From assembly GCF_034259325.1 (NCBI RefSeq), contig NZ_JAXIVS010000021.1, positions 1 through 64,000 on the forward strand: a stretch of DNA of 64,000 bases, written 5' to 3'. The notes under the pieces are model-generated. The model ran no database searches, was not told the DNA's origin, and was given only the letters and a program-made list of their open reading frames with translations. The DNA is from Hyalangium ruber. GTDB lineage: Bacteria > Myxococcota > Myxococcia > Myxococcales > Myxococcaceae. The first letter of the stretch is position 1. Every line of letters begins with the position of its first letter. Below are positions 16,393 to 27,440 of this stretch, one piece after another. The translations under genes and the position numbers were made by a program.

Positions 16393-18558
16393 TCACGGGT
16401 GATCGAACCCCACGATCTCCTCGAGCCGAGGTGCGCCCGAGATGGCATGCGCCGCCAACCGACCTGACATCACCGCCGCTTCGACACAGCCCTGGTTGAA
16501 GCCACAGTCCGTCCAGTCGCCCGCGACGGTGAGGTTGTCGTAGGTATTGTCCAGCGGCGAAAGGCGGTACTTCAGCGTCCCAGGCAGGCTCAGGGTGTAC
16601 CGGTCCGAGGGATTCACGTTGGCGGCCCAATACTGGGAGGAAAGGCGCGCCTCGCCCTGCATGTTCGCACTGGCCTCCGGCGACGCGTTCGCGTCCATGA
16701 GCAGGTCCCACCGGAACCCGCCCCCCTCTCCATGGGCCCGAGGCCACAGGTGGGAGATATCCCGCTGGAGGAAGCGCACGGCGTTGCGCCGGACCCGCTC
16801 GTGCTGCTCCTGAGGAAACGCAGGCCGGGCCCGCTCCGCCTCGGGGACATCCGGTAGCACGCTGCAGAAGTAGGCGATCGAAGCAGGAGGCTGGGGCCAG
16901 CTCTCCTCCGAGGCCAGGTGCGTCATGTCCGCCCAGGTGTCGAAGGGCTCGACGAACCCCGAGATGTTGATCGGCGGCTCTTGCCAGCCCAGCTCACGCA
17001 TGCTCGCGCTCAGCCAGAGCTGGCAGGCCTGGGTCGGCACGCTCTTGACGTGCTCGACCATGGCACGCCAGCGCTCATCCCGCTCCACCAAGGGCTTGCA
17101 GACGTAGGGAATGGCCCCTCCCCCCACCGCGAGGACGACGAGGTCGAAGTCTTCCCGCACGCGCAGCGTCCGTGTCCCCGCTTTGCGCCGATCCCAGTGC
17201 GACTCGAAGGCCCATCCCTCACGCTCGAGCCGCTCGCCCTCCTCGAGCTGCTGGTAGTCGGGAGCCGCGGGCCAGCAGGGCAGCCCGCGCACGTCCACGA
17301 GCGGCTGGTACTCCCCTCCTCCCGCCACCCGGGCCTGCACATCGAACTCGAGCGTCTCCACGTACGGGCGCTCGCCCGGCCCGAGCCGCTCGGGCGTCAC
17401 GAGTCGGACTTCCTCCAGGCGATGGAAGAACTCGAAGCGGACACCCCGTCGCTTCAGCACCTCGTAGAAGGGAGCGAAGACCACGTCGCCCATCCCGGAT
17501 TGCATCTTCCAGAAGAAGGCCCCCCGGTAGGAGTAGAACGCGCGGAACGCGGCCCGCAGCCCCTGCCCGGCGGCGACCCGTGGCCTGCGGACATCCCCAT
17601 CCTCATAGGCGAAGGTGAAATCGTAGAGCGCCCGAACGAAGGCACCGTTGATCGTCCCTTCCGAGGCACCATTGAGGCGCAGCCACTCCCGGCAGTCGTA
17701 ATCATCGATGGCGTCAAAGCCTCTCGGATCCGTCAGCAGGCGGAAGCGCAGCCCCCCACGGACGACCGCCAGGATCATGTCGATGATCTCCCAGAGGCGG
17801 CGGAGCCTGTCGTCCGTCCCGAGCAGCCTCGCGAGCTGGTCGCGCAGCGCGGTGCTCACCGCGTCATGGAAGCGCAGCAGGAGGTTCTCCGGATAGCGGC
17901 GCAACGTGCCCAGCGCGACCTCCATCAGCCCCAGGGCCTCGACCACGGCGGCGAGCGTGGCGAACTGCCCGTACTTCAGGAGGCGCGACATCGACTCCAT
18001 GAGCGCCTCCGGGTTCCCCGCTCCCGTCGGAGCAGAAGGCACCTCGGGCTCCCTGCCGGCGACGGTCGCCTCCGCGGACAGCACCAGGGCGCGCACCATC
18101 TCCAGGCTCCTCGCCAGATAGTCGGCGATGCTCGCCCGAGGGCTCTCGTTCCCCGGCTCGCCGGGCAGTCCCTTGGCGGGAGGCAGCCGGACCAGCCAGG
18201 GGGACCACTCCCCTCGCGGGGACCAGTCCATGATCCCGTTGAAGGGATCCGGCGTGAAGGCATCGCGCCAGTCTGCGATGCGGCAGGTGGCCGGGTCGCG
18301 CTTCAGCTCCGCATAGCACTCCCGAATCAACCGGAAGGCATTCTCATAGAACCCCATCCACAGATGGAGGCCGTGCTCCTGGATGCGATCCGCCGGCCCC
18401 CTTCCTGACGCGCCCTTGCCCCCCAGCCTCCAGCCAAGCTGGTACACGGTGACGCGATAGCGCCCCTGGTGCTCGGGGCGCGTGAGCTCGAAGGCGGCGG
18501 TGATCCCCGCGCATCCACCTCCGATGATCGCGACGTCGATGCAACGCTCGGTGCTCAT
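16393..18558 (-). CDS. FAD-dependent oxidoreductase, carotenoid desaturase-like
   Basis: A 721-residue flavoprotein. The N-terminal dinucleotide fold has AIIGGGCAGITAAFEL, then RLGGKGASGR, as in the phytoene desaturase / amine oxidase superfamily. The C-terminal FAD signature reads VAGDWTDCGFNQGCVEAAVMSGRLAA, again typical of carotenoid desaturases. It is longer than those enzymes (about 500 residues), with a large inserted middle section. ATG 18558 is chosen because the fold begins directly after it; the open frame runs 22 codons further upstream. It is co-transcribed with the gene at 15656 and the polyprenyl synthase, so a polyprenyl-derived substrate is likely, but the actual reaction is unknown. 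Confidence 0.75.
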   Translation of the reverse strand: MSTERCIDVAIIGGGCAGITAAFELTRPEHQGRYRVTVYQLGWRLGGKGASGRGPADRIQEHGLHLWMGFYENAFRLIRECYAELKRDPATCRIADWRDAFTPDPFNGIMDWSPRGEWSPWLVRLPPAKGLPGEPGNESPRASIADYLARSLEMVRALVLSAEATVAGREPEVPSAPTGAGNPEALMESMSRLLKYGQFATLAAVVEALGLMEVALGTLRRYPENLLLRFHDAVSTALRDQLARLLGTDDRLRRLWEIIDMILAVVRGGLRFRLLTDPRGFDAIDDYDCREWLRLNGASEGTINGAFVRALYDFTFAYEDGDVRRPRVAAGQGLRAAFRAFYSYRGAFFWKMQSGMGDVVFAPFYEVLKRRGVRFEFFHRLEEVRLVTPERLGPGERPYVETLEFDVQARVAGGGEYQPLVDVRGLPCWPAAPDYQQLEEGERLEREGWAFESHWDRRKAGTRTLRVREDFDLVVLAVGGGAIPYVCKPLVERDERWRAMVEHVKSVPTQACQLWLSASMRELGWQEPPINISGFVEPFDTWADMTHLASEESWPQPPASIAYFCSVLPDVPEAERARPAFPQEQHERVRRNAVRFLQRDISHLWPRAHGEGGGFRWDLLMDANASPEASANMQGEARLSSQYWAANVNPSDRYTLSLPGTLKYRLSPLDNTYDNLTVAGDWTDCGFNQGCVEAAVMSGRLAAHAISGAPRLEEIVGFDHP

Positions 18559-18651
18559 GACCCCATCTTCATGAAGATGCACGCAAAGCCTGTCAATCCA
18601 CGCAGGCCCCGAGCGTCCATGCACGAACGGCGATCTGGAACCGCGGGGTGA

Positions 18652-19704
18652 TCAGAGTTCCTCCCGGAAGACACCTGGGAGTGAGAGCACGAAGTCCGGG
18701 CCGTAGACGCGCGCGGGCGTCTGGGCTCCGATCTCCAGATCTCCAGCCAGGACGCGCTCGAGGATGGCCAGCCCGGTGGTGCAGCTGAACCCATAGACTT
18801 CGGGAGTGCGCAGGCGCCCACGGAGACGGCGGCCCGCCGCGTCCTCCACCTCCGCGACGATGACGCCCTGGCACCTGGCACGCTCCGCGCTGGTGGGCCC
18901 CTCTGGCAGGACCCGCGCATGGACCTCGAGCATGAAGCGGCTCAGCGGCGTCGCGAGCAGCCCACCAGCCCAGCGGTTCGCCATCACCATCATCCACAGG
19001 GGCGGCGTCGAGTCCCAGTACACCTCGATGTCTGGAATGCCCGTCGAATAGTACGCGGCGCTCACGTCTCCCCAGCTCACGACGAGCCCCTGGCGCGGTC
19101 CGGTCCCAAAGTCGAACTCGTGCTGGAGCGAACCCGAGACGATCTCGCGGATCCTCCCGTCCCGGCGGATGTGGCTGGGCAGGCCCGCGTTGTCCGCGAG
19201 CGTCCGGAACGAGCCCCGGGAGACCTGATCGAGTCCAGAGATGCCCAGCTTGAGTCGCCGGGCCCCGCGTAACCGGCGTGACAAGTGGAGCGCGAGGCAG
19301 TCCGATGGGACGACGTCGAACCCGACGCCCGGCATGAGCATCACCCCGCGCCGGCGTGCCTCCATGTGATGCTGGAAGACGCCCTCGATGGACAGGGGCT
19401 CTCCGCTGAGATCGAGGTAATGGGTCGCCGTGCGCAGGCAGGCCTCGACCATGGGACGGAACGTCTTGGAGAACGGCCCCGCGACATGGAGGACGGCCGC
19501 GACATCTCGCAAGGCTTCGTCCAGCCCTGCGTCCAGGCGAGCTACCCGGTACTCCAGCCCCAGCTCCGAGGCGAGGGCCGCCAGCCGAGCCTCGTCCCTC
19601 CCGCCAAGGATGGGGCGCAAGCCGCGCTCCTTCGCCGCGCGTGCCAGCAGCCTGCCCGTGTAGCCCGTGGCACCGTAGAGGAGGAAGGGATGGGAGGTCG
19701 GCAT
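18652..19704 (-). CDS. saccharopine dehydrogenase-like NAD(P)-binding enzyme (trans-acting enoyl reductase type)
   Basis: A 350-residue protein opening with a Rossmann motif GATGYTGRLLA and a second nucleotide-contact segment LGGRDEARL. The following DAAVLHVAGPFS and ATHYLDLSGE are characteristic of saccharopine dehydrogenase-like proteins such as the trans-acting enoyl reductases. ATG 19704 is preceded by an unusually complete Shine-Dalgarno, GGAGGTGATCC, 1 base before the start codon. It precedes the FAD oxidoreductase gene by 93 bases on the same strand, so it probably heads this operon. A reductase acting on an unsaturated lipid or isoprenoid is a reasonable inference. Confidence 0.75.
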   Translation of the reverse strand: MPTSHPFLLYGATGYTGRLLARAAKERGLRPILGGRDEARLAALASELGLEYRVARLDAGLDEALRDVAAVLHVAGPFSKTFRPMVEACLRTATHYLDLSGEPLSIEGVFQHHMEARRRGVMLMPGVGFDVVPSDCLALHLSRRLRGARRLKLGISGLDQVSRGSFRTLADNAGLPSHIRRDGRIREIVSGSLQHEFDFGTGPRQGLVVSWGDVSAAYYSTGIPDIEVYWDSTPPLWMMVMANRWAGGLLATPLSRFMLEVHARVLPEGPTSAERARCQGVIVAEVEDAAGRRLRGRLRTPEVYGFSCTTGLAILERVLAGDLEIGAQTPARVYGPDFVLSLPGVFREEL

Positions 19705-19843
19705 TGGATCACCTCCACCAGCAACCTACGACAGGACACCCAACCCGTCGCATGGCCGTCCGTTGAGGACGCGCCGACCTGACTCATTTTCTACGGAGTG
19801 GGGTTCGGGCAAGGCCCGAGACATGCCGCGGAGGGTGGGGCTC

Positions 19844-21103
19844 ATGAGCGCCAAGCGACAATCCGACGACGTCCTGCCCGAACGCGCCAAGTTCGTGCAT
19901 GAATCCCGTGCGGCGCTGCTCAGTGTCTTCGTGCATGCGGACGCCCAAGCCGATCTCTCGGGTGCCCTCACTCCAGATCTGCGGCCGCTCCCTCTGCCGA
20001 AAGCTCTCGAGGTCATCGACGGGCTCCCGGACGGTGACTTCGAGCCCGCGCAGACCATCGCCGGGTTGAGGCTGACGAGCGCTGTTCTCCTCGAAGACAA
20101 GAAGGAGCTCGAGCCCTATCTCACGGAACTCCTGGGCGTGAACGCCAGGTCATTCAGGGGCTCGATACGCGACGCGTTGCTCCGACCACGTGATGGCCGA
20201 GTCGAGTCCGTGACCTATGCGGATCTCCGGCGGATCTTCTATAGCGACTCCTCCCGGGACCTGAGGGGAGACTTCCGCAGGAGAAGGAGCCCCCCAGCCC
20301 CCGTCTCTCCTGCCAAGGACAGCGAGCAGCGTCCCAAGCCCGACCCGGCCATTCTGGCGCGCCTCCAAGCGGAGAGCACCCGGGAGGACGAGCGGACGGG
20401 TCGCCGGGAGGGTGTACTGAAGGACATCCAGTCCTGCTTCGCCGGGCCGGCCGAGCAACCGCTGAGAGCACGGCGTGAGAGCCGGGTGGACCTGAACTCT
20501 CTCGTCACGACCGTGGACATTGCCTCGGAGTCCCGCTGGGACTTCCCGACGCTTGTCAGCGCCCTGGATCCACGCAACTGGAAACAATCGAAGTTCTGGC
20601 CCGCGAGCGACCAGATGCAGCTCAGCGAGACGACCCCTCCCGTCTTCACGCCCGTTGAGCCGAGCTCCCAGAAGGGACCGAGCTGGCATGGGTACCTCTT
20701 CGAACACGTCGAATGGAACTGGAACCTGCAGCGCATCTCCTCGTTCCGGAACTTCCTCGAGATCGACTTCGCCGTGGACCCCGTCGAGCAGTGGATCCGT
20801 CTGCAGTTCGCTCTCTACTCGTGCGAGGGCAGCGAGCTCTCCGTGCTGAAGCAGAAGCGGGGCATCGACGTCGACTCCGGCTTCCAGTGCGTCGCGGCGC
20901 TCCCCGCCTCTCCTGGCCAGCAAAACGGCGCCTTCAAGCTCCGCACCGTGAAGCACGTCCGCTTCGCGGACCTCCTGGACCGGCGAACCCCGAACCAGGG
21001 CCCGGCGGGAGTCGGTCTCTTCCTGTCCTTTCTGGCTCCGTCCCTCGTGGGGCTCTGGATGAACGAACTCCTCGATAGTCTCGAAAGGAATCCTCCGTCA
21101 TGA
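19844..21103 (+). CDS. hypothetical protein divergent from the isoprenoid operon
   Basis: Not recognised. It has 419 residues from ATG 19844, preceded by GAGGGTGGGG; alternative in-frame starts are at 19763 and 19823. The first half is charged and probably helical, with a basic linker (about 145-165). The second half has several Trp-rich segments (PRNWKQSKFWPASD, EHVEWNWNLQRIS, DPVEQWIRLQFALY) that alternate strands and could form a lipid-binding beta structure. A hydrophobic helix sits at the C-terminus (VGLFLSFLAPSLVGLWM). It overlaps the next gene by ATGA. It is transcribed away from the saccharopine-reductase-like gene, so the two operons share a 139-base promoter region. Confidence 0.6.
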   Translation: MSAKRQSDDVLPERAKFVHESRAALLSVFVHADAQADLSGALTPDLRPLPLPKALEVIDGLPDGDFEPAQTIAGLRLTSAVLLEDKKELEPYLTELLGVNARSFRGSIRDALLRPRDGRVESVTYADLRRIFYSDSSRDLRGDFRRRRSPPAPVSPAKDSEQRPKPDPAILARLQAESTREDERTGRREGVLKDIQSCFAGPAEQPLRARRESRVDLNSLVTTVDIASESRWDFPTLVSALDPRNWKQSKFWPASDQMQLSETTPPVFTPVEPSSQKGPSWHGYLFEHVEWNWNLQRISSFRNFLEIDFAVDPVEQWIRLQFALYSCEGSELSVLKQKRGIDVDSGFQCVAALPASPGQQNGAFKLRTVKHVRFADLLDRRTPNQGPAGVGLFLSFLAPSLVGLWMNELLDSLERNPPS

Positions 21104-21747
21104 CCACGTCCACTCGAGACAGTGACCGGGATACGCCGATGATGGACGCCTCCTCGGCCGCCACCTTCTGGAACGACATGTTTCAGACCAACTTCACCTT
21201 CTGGCAGAGCCAGCACAGCCGCTTCTTCTCCGCGCTCGATAAAATGAGGGAGGGAAAGTACGACTCCGCCCAGTGGATGCAGGACGTCGCCGGGTCCTGG
21301 GATGCGTGGCTCACGCTGCTGGCGAGCCCCTGGCAGGCGTCGGCAGGTCGAGAGCGGCAACTGCCCACCTTGCTCTTCGTCGTGGATGGAGACGCCGAGT
21401 TCATCGGCCCCACGGATGCCCCCACGCATGTCTTCCTCCCCGATGGCGTCACAACCCGCGTGACGGATCTCCATCCAGTGGTAGGGGCAGGAATTGCGGT
21501 GCGAGGAAAGAGCCTGGAACAGGGAACTGGCAACATCGACGCGAACGCTCACATCCGGGCCCAGCTCTCGCCGAACCGGGACCGGGTGGAGGTCTCCCTC
21601 GTCGATCTCGGCCGAGGCCAGAGCCGGCGAAAGACCCAGGGCATCGACCCGGGGCTCTACGTGGGTGCCGTCTATGCCACGGAGGTAGCGACCCGCCGCC
21701 CCCTGGCGATCATCTACGTGCTCGTCGAGGAGTCCAAGGAGCCGTAA
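21100..21747 (+). CDS. hypothetical protein with aromatic helical N-terminus (phasin/PhaE-like look)
   Basis: Not recognised with certainty. It has 215 residues. Residues 15-80 are amphipathic and very rich in Trp/Phe (TFWNDMFQTNFTFWQSQ, QWMQDVAGSWDAWLTLL), reminiscent of phasins or the PhaE subunit of polyester synthases. Residues 85-215 are a beta-rich domain with RVEVSLVDLGRG and a closing PGLYVGAVYATEV. The protein at 15656 shows a similar two-part plan. The start ATG overlaps the stop of the 19844 gene, so they are translationally coupled; the kinase gene follows 55 bases later. Confidence 0.6.
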   Translation: MTTSTRDSDRDTPMMDASSAATFWNDMFQTNFTFWQSQHSRFFSALDKMREGKYDSAQWMQDVAGSWDAWLTLLASPWQASAGRERQLPTLLFVVDGDAEFIGPTDAPTHVFLPDGVTTRVTDLHPVVGAGIAVRGKSLEQGTGNIDANAHIRAQLSPNRDRVEVSLVDLGRGQSRRKTQGIDPGLYVGAVYATEVATRRPLAIIYVLVEESKEP

Positions 21748-21802
21748 CGCCCACGCAGGGCAGCCCCTCTCCCTACCCGAGAGCACCAGACTGGGAGACG
21801 CG

Positions 21803-24800
21803 ATGAGCCACATCGGAGGTCATGAGGAGGAGAACGCGCTGCCGCTGGCCGAGTACTCGCTCTCGCGCGGGGACTCCGAGTTCGAGGACTCATTCCTGCG
21901 AGAGCTCGTCTGGCAACCTCCCCCGGTGCCCATGCCCGTGCTGGGCGAGCGGCTGGGAGGCCTGGATGGGAGCCGCTACGAGATCCTCGAGCTGATCGGC
22001 CAGGGTGGCATGGGCCAGGTCTTCCGGGCCCTGGATCATGAACTGCAGCGGACCGTCGCCCTCAAGTTCCTGCTCTCCTTCCTGCGCATGTCCCCTCAGC
22101 AGGTGACGGCGCTCCTGCGTGAAGAGGCCCAGGCCATCGCACGGCTGGACCACGACAACATCGTGCGGATCCACGATCTGGCCCTGTGGAACACCGGCTT
22201 CCGGCAGAAGAGCGGGCTGCCCCCGGCGAAGGTTCCCTTCCTGGTGATGGAGTACCTGGAGGGAAAGACCCTGCAGTCCATCCTGATGAAGGGGCGGCTG
22301 GAGCTGCGGCGCGCGCTCGACATCATGCTCGATGTGGGCGCGGGGCTGGCCCATGCCCATGAGCGCCACCTCGTCCATCTGGACCTCAAGCCAGGCAATG
22401 TCTTCATCCTCGCCCAAGGCCGCGCGAAGCTGCTCGACTTCGGCCTGTCGCGCTTGCTGACGGGCGGCACCTTCACGCTCGACACCACGGGCTCGGGAAC
22501 ACCTCCCTACATGTCTCCCGCCCAGTGGCGGCGCGAGCCTCCCCATTCGTGCGACGACACGTGGTCCTGCGGCGTCCTCCTCTTCGAGATGCTGACGGGC
22601 CAGCTCCCCTTCCCCTCGCTGGAGTCCGAGGAGATCCAGAAGTACGTCACCTCGGCCCGGCCGATGCCCTCGGTGCGCGAGCGTCGACCAGAGCTGCCCG
22701 TGGAGTTGGACAAGTTCATCGCCTCGACGCTGGACAAGACGCCCGGCAACCGCCCTCCCGATGGCTCCGAGCTGCTGAAGCGGCTGTGCGCCCTTCAAGA
22801 GAACCTCGCCCTCAGGCCCCGGCGGGTGCGGGCCGTGGCGGAGCGGCGACAAGTCACCCTGGTGGCATGCCGGCTCTCGCTCGCCTCCAGCAGCGGCGTC
22901 ATCGATCCCGAGGACTTCAGCGAGCTGGAGGAGTCCTTCCACCGCGCCTGCACGCGCCTCATCCAACAGGCGGGGGGAACCATCACGACGGCCATGGGGG
23001 CCGAGGTGCTCGCGAGCTTCGGCTACCCGCGCCTGCAAGAGGATGACTCGGAGCACGCGGTCCGGGCGGCCCTGCGCCAGACCCAGGAGCTGCCACGAGA
23101 GCTGTTGAGCCACTGGCGCCAGGGGCTGTCCGTGCGGGTGGGCATCCACACGGACCTCGTGGCCCTGTCCGACGTGATGCCCGAGTTCCATGGAATGACA
23201 CCCGCCATGCAGGGCGAGGGCCCTCGCATCGCCTCCTGGCTGGCCACGCAGGCCGAAGCAGGGACGGTGCTCCTCAGCGATCAGGCCTATGCGCTCGTGC
23301 GCGGTCGCTTCCACACCAGGTTCCTCGGCCAGCGAACCTTCGAGGCGCTCTCGGGGCCCCAGTCCGTCGGCCTCCACCAGGTGCTTCACGAGCGCAGGAA
23401 CGTGACCCGCTTCGACCGGGCGCTCGTCATGGGCCCCCTCACGACGCTGACGGGACGAGAGCCGGAGCTGCGGCGCCTCACCCTGTTGAGGGAGTCCACG
23501 CGCGATCAAGGGGCCTTCATCCTCCTGCGGGGCGAAGCGGGGATCGGCAAGTCCCGCCTCATCCAAGAGCTGCACGATCGCGAACCCGCCAATGCGAGCA
23601 CCTGGTTCCGGTGCCAGTGCTGGCCCCAGTTCAAGGACAGCGCCTTCCATCCCTTCATCACCTGGCTCCAGCGCTTCCTGGAGTTCTCCCCCGAGGACAC
23701 GCCCGAGGAGAAGCTGCGCAAGCTGGGGGAACAACTGGGAGCAGCTGGCCTGCCCACGGAGCATGTGCCCCCCCTCGCCTCGCTCCTGTCCCTGCCTCTT
23801 CCCGAGGGCACTGCCTTCCGGAGTCTCCCCCCGGAGCATCAGCGGGAGCGAGGGGTGCGGGCGCTGGCCGCGCTCTTCCAGCAACTGAGCGAGAAGCGGC
23901 CCCTCGTGTTCGTCGTGGAGGATGTGCATTGGGCCGATCCCTCGACCCTCCAGTTCCTAGGGTTCCTCCTGGAGAGCCTCGAGCGCCTCCGGGCCTGCTT
24001 CCTGCTCACCACCCGTCCCGAGTTCACCCATGCCTGGGCGGGCCATGACTCCTTCTTCGAACTCCGGCTCGAGCCCCTCTCCCCTCAAGCCACCTCGGCG
24101 CTGATTCAGGAGACCGCCCACGGCACGCCCCTAGCGGCGGAGACGATCGAGATGCTCGTGGCGAGAACCGACGGCGTTCCGCTCTTCATCGAGGAGCTGA
24201 CCCGGATGGTGGTGGAACAGGGAGGCACGGGCGCCACCGCGGAGGGCTCGCTCCTGCCCATCCCCACCACCCTGCACGAGCTGCTCCAGGCGCGGCTCGA
24301 CCAGCTCCCTGCCCAGACGAAGGCGCTGGCGCAGCTCGCGGCCCTGCTCGGCCGGGAGTTCAGCCACGACGTGCTCCACGCCGTCTCGTTCCTGGAAGAG
24401 GACGAGCTGCGACAGACCATCGAGCGACTCGAACGCGCCGGCCTGCTCTTCCAGCAGGGGTGGCCACCCCACCTGACCTATAGCTTCAAGCACTCGCTCA
24501 TCCAGGACGCGGCCTACCAGTCGCTGACGCGGAGCACGCGCCAGCACTACCACACGCGCCTCTTCCACGTGCTGAGCGAGCGCTTCCCCACGATGGCGCA
24601 AGAGCAGCCAGAGCTGCTCGCGAACCACGCCACCCGCGCGGGCCTCTCGGAGCAGGCCGTGGAACTCTGGCAGCGGGCGGGGCAGCTCGCCGCATCGAAG
24701 TCCGCCCTCGCCGAGGCCATCCACCACTTCACCCGAGCCCTCGAGCAGCTCGCGTTCCTGCCACCGTCGCGAGAACGGGACGAGCGGGAGATCACCCTGC

Positions 24801-25987
24801 GGGTCGAGCTGGGCCAAGGGCTCGTCTCGACGAAGGGCTTCGCCGCCAAGGAGGTCGAGGAGGTCTTCACCCGCGCACACGAGCTGTGCGAACAGTACGG
24901 GGAGGTCCCCTTCTCCGTCCTCTGGGGCATCTGGGCCGTCGCGCTGGTGCGGGGCAGCCGCGAGGACACCGATCAGCTGGAGGCGCTCTTCTATCGGCTC
25001 CTGGAAACCCAGGCGGATGCCACCACCCAGGTGGTGGTCCATTCCTCGCTCGGAACCCTGGAGTTCTGGCGAGGCCACTACGCCGAGTCCCTGCGGCACA
25101 ACACCCTGGCCAAGCAGTTGAGCCGCGAGGACCCCTCCATGAGGAACCTGGCGCGCATCCGCGGCGGCGGCAGCCAAAGCTATGTCGCTGAACAAGTGCT
25201 CCACGCGCACCTGAGCGGGGCCTTCGGCGAGTCGATGCTGGGAAACATCGACCGCGCCCGCGAGCTCTGCCAGGAGGCGCTCGCCCTGGCCGAGGCGATG
25301 CAACACCCGTACGCCGTCGCGCTCACGCTCTCATTCGCCGCCACGATCGAGTACGAGGTGGACGAGCCCGAGGTGGCGCGGGACCTGGCCAACCGGCTGA
25401 TCGCCGTCTCCACCCGGAACGGCTTCCTGTTCACCCTGGCGACGGGCTACTGCGTCCTGGGCTGGGCCACCGCCCGCCTCGGAGACCCTCAGGCGGGCAT
25501 CCCCATCGTCCAGCAGGGCCTTGGGCTCCTCCAGGCCATGGGCGCCCTGCTCATCTACCCCACCTGTCTGGTGTGCCTGCTCAAGGCCCAGCTGCTCGCC
25601 GGCCAGAACGCCGAAGGACTGGCCGCGACGAAAGAGGGGCTGAGCATGCTCGACACCCTTCTGGCCCGCCGGGCGCGCGGCGACCTGCTGCGGCTCCAGG
25701 GAGAGTTCCTGCGCCAGCAGGGCGCGCTGGAGGCGGCACGGGCGTCCATGGAACTGGCCCTGGCGGAGGCCCGCGACTGTGGCGCGAGGCTCCACGAGCT
25801 GCGCGCGGCCGCGAGCCTGGCTCGACTCCTGCGACAGTCCGGCAACGTCTCCGAGGCCCATGCGGTCCTCGCGGAGACCTGCGGCAGGTTCCCCGGAGGG
25901 TCCGAGCTCCGGGACTACAAGGTCGCCCGCGAGCTCCTTACGGAGCTCTCCGGCCACGAGGAGGCACCTGGGGCGACGCCGGGCTGA
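21803..25987 (+). CDS. Ser/Thr protein kinase fused to degenerate cyclase-like, ATPase and TPR regions
   Basis: A 1394-residue signalling protein. The kinase domain (about 58-330) has the P-loop GQGGMGQVF, Lys88 in ALKFL, the catalytic loop HLDLKPGN (Arg of HRD replaced by Leu, catalytic Asp kept) and DFGLSRLL. Residues about 345-530 resemble a class III nucleotide cyclase. However, both metal-binding Asp positions look lost (VACRLSL and MGAEVLASFG where active enzymes have D), so it is probably not catalytic. A large ATPase follows with Walker A GEAGIGKSRL and the Walker B-like VFVVEDVHWADPS, then TPR-like helices to the end. No membrane segment is seen. Its gene follows the 19844-21100 pair closely, and it converges on a PP2C gene 7 bases away. 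Confidence 0.85.
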   Translation: MSHIGGHEEENALPLAEYSLSRGDSEFEDSFLRELVWQPPPVPMPVLGERLGGLDGSRYEILELIGQGGMGQVFRALDHELQRTVALKFLLSFLRMSPQQVTALLREEAQAIARLDHDNIVRIHDLALWNTGFRQKSGLPPAKVPFLVMEYLEGKTLQSILMKGRLELRRALDIMLDVGAGLAHAHERHLVHLDLKPGNVFILAQGRAKLLDFGLSRLLTGGTFTLDTTGSGTPPYMSPAQWRREPPHSCDDTWSCGVLLFEMLTGQLPFPSLESEEIQKYVTSARPMPSVRERRPELPVELDKFIASTLDKTPGNRPPDGSELLKRLCALQENLALRPRRVRAVAERRQVTLVACRLSLASSSGVIDPEDFSELEESFHRACTRLIQQAGGTITTAMGAEVLASFGYPRLQEDDSEHAVRAALRQTQELPRELLSHWRQGLSVRVGIHTDLVALSDVMPEFHGMTPAMQGEGPRIASWLATQAEAGTVLLSDQAYALVRGRFHTRFLGQRTFEALSGPQSVGLHQVLHERRNVTRFDRALVMGPLTTLTGREPELRRLTLLRESTRDQGAFILLRGEAGIGKSRLIQELHDREPANASTWFRCQCWPQFKDSAFHPFITWLQRFLEFSPEDTPEEKLRKLGEQLGAAGLPTEHVPPLASLLSLPLPEGTAFRSLPPEHQRERGVRALAALFQQLSEKRPLVFVVEDVHWADPSTLQFLGFLLESLERLRACFLLTTRPEFTHAWAGHDSFFELRLEPLSPQATSALIQETAHGTPLAAETIEMLVARTDGVPLFIEELTRMVVEQGGTGATAEGSLLPIPTTLHELLQARLDQLPAQTKALAQLAALLGREFSHDVLHAVSFLEEDELRQTIERLERAGLLFQQGWPPHLTYSFKHSLIQDAAYQSLTRSTRQHYHTRLFHVLSERFPTMAQEQPELLANHATRAGLSEQAVELWQRAGQLAASKSALAEAIHHFTRALEQLAFLPPSRERDEREITLRVELGQGLVSTKGFAAKEVEEVFTRAHELCEQYGEVPFSVLWGIWAVALVRGSREDTDQLEALFYRLLETQADATTQVVVHSSLGTLEFWRGHYAESLRHNTLAKQLSREDPSMRNLARIRGGGSQSYVAEQVLHAHLSGAFGESMLGNIDRARELCQEALALAEAMQHPYAVALTLSFAATIEYEVDEPEVARDLANRLIAVSTRNGFLFTLATGYCVLGWATARLGDPQAGIPIVQQGLGLLQAMGALLIYPTCLVCLLKAQLLAGQNAEGLAATKEGLSMLDTLLARRARGDLLRLQGEFLRQQGALEAARASMELALAEARDCGARLHELRAAASLARLLRQSGNVSEAHAVLAETCGRFPGGSELRDYKVARELLTELSGHEEAPGATPG

Positions 25988-25994
25988 GCCCGGG

Positions 25995-27284
<1,290 letters not shown>

Positions 27285-27440
27285 GACTCCGAGGGATGAC
27301 TCCGCACGTTACGCAGCACGCCGAAGACCTGGCAAGGTTCACTGTCCGACCGGCGCCGCGCGCATCCTGTCAGAGCCTTCCCCGGCGGAGAAGCCGCCTC
27401 CTCCGCCAGCAAGCAAGCGGTGACGACCGACACTCCCGGT

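Noticed and set aside
22835-23390. Active adenylate/guanylate cyclase within the kinase protein
   Set aside because: The metal-binding Asp positions of class III cyclases are replaced (VACRLSL, MGAEVLASFG), so catalysis is unlikely.
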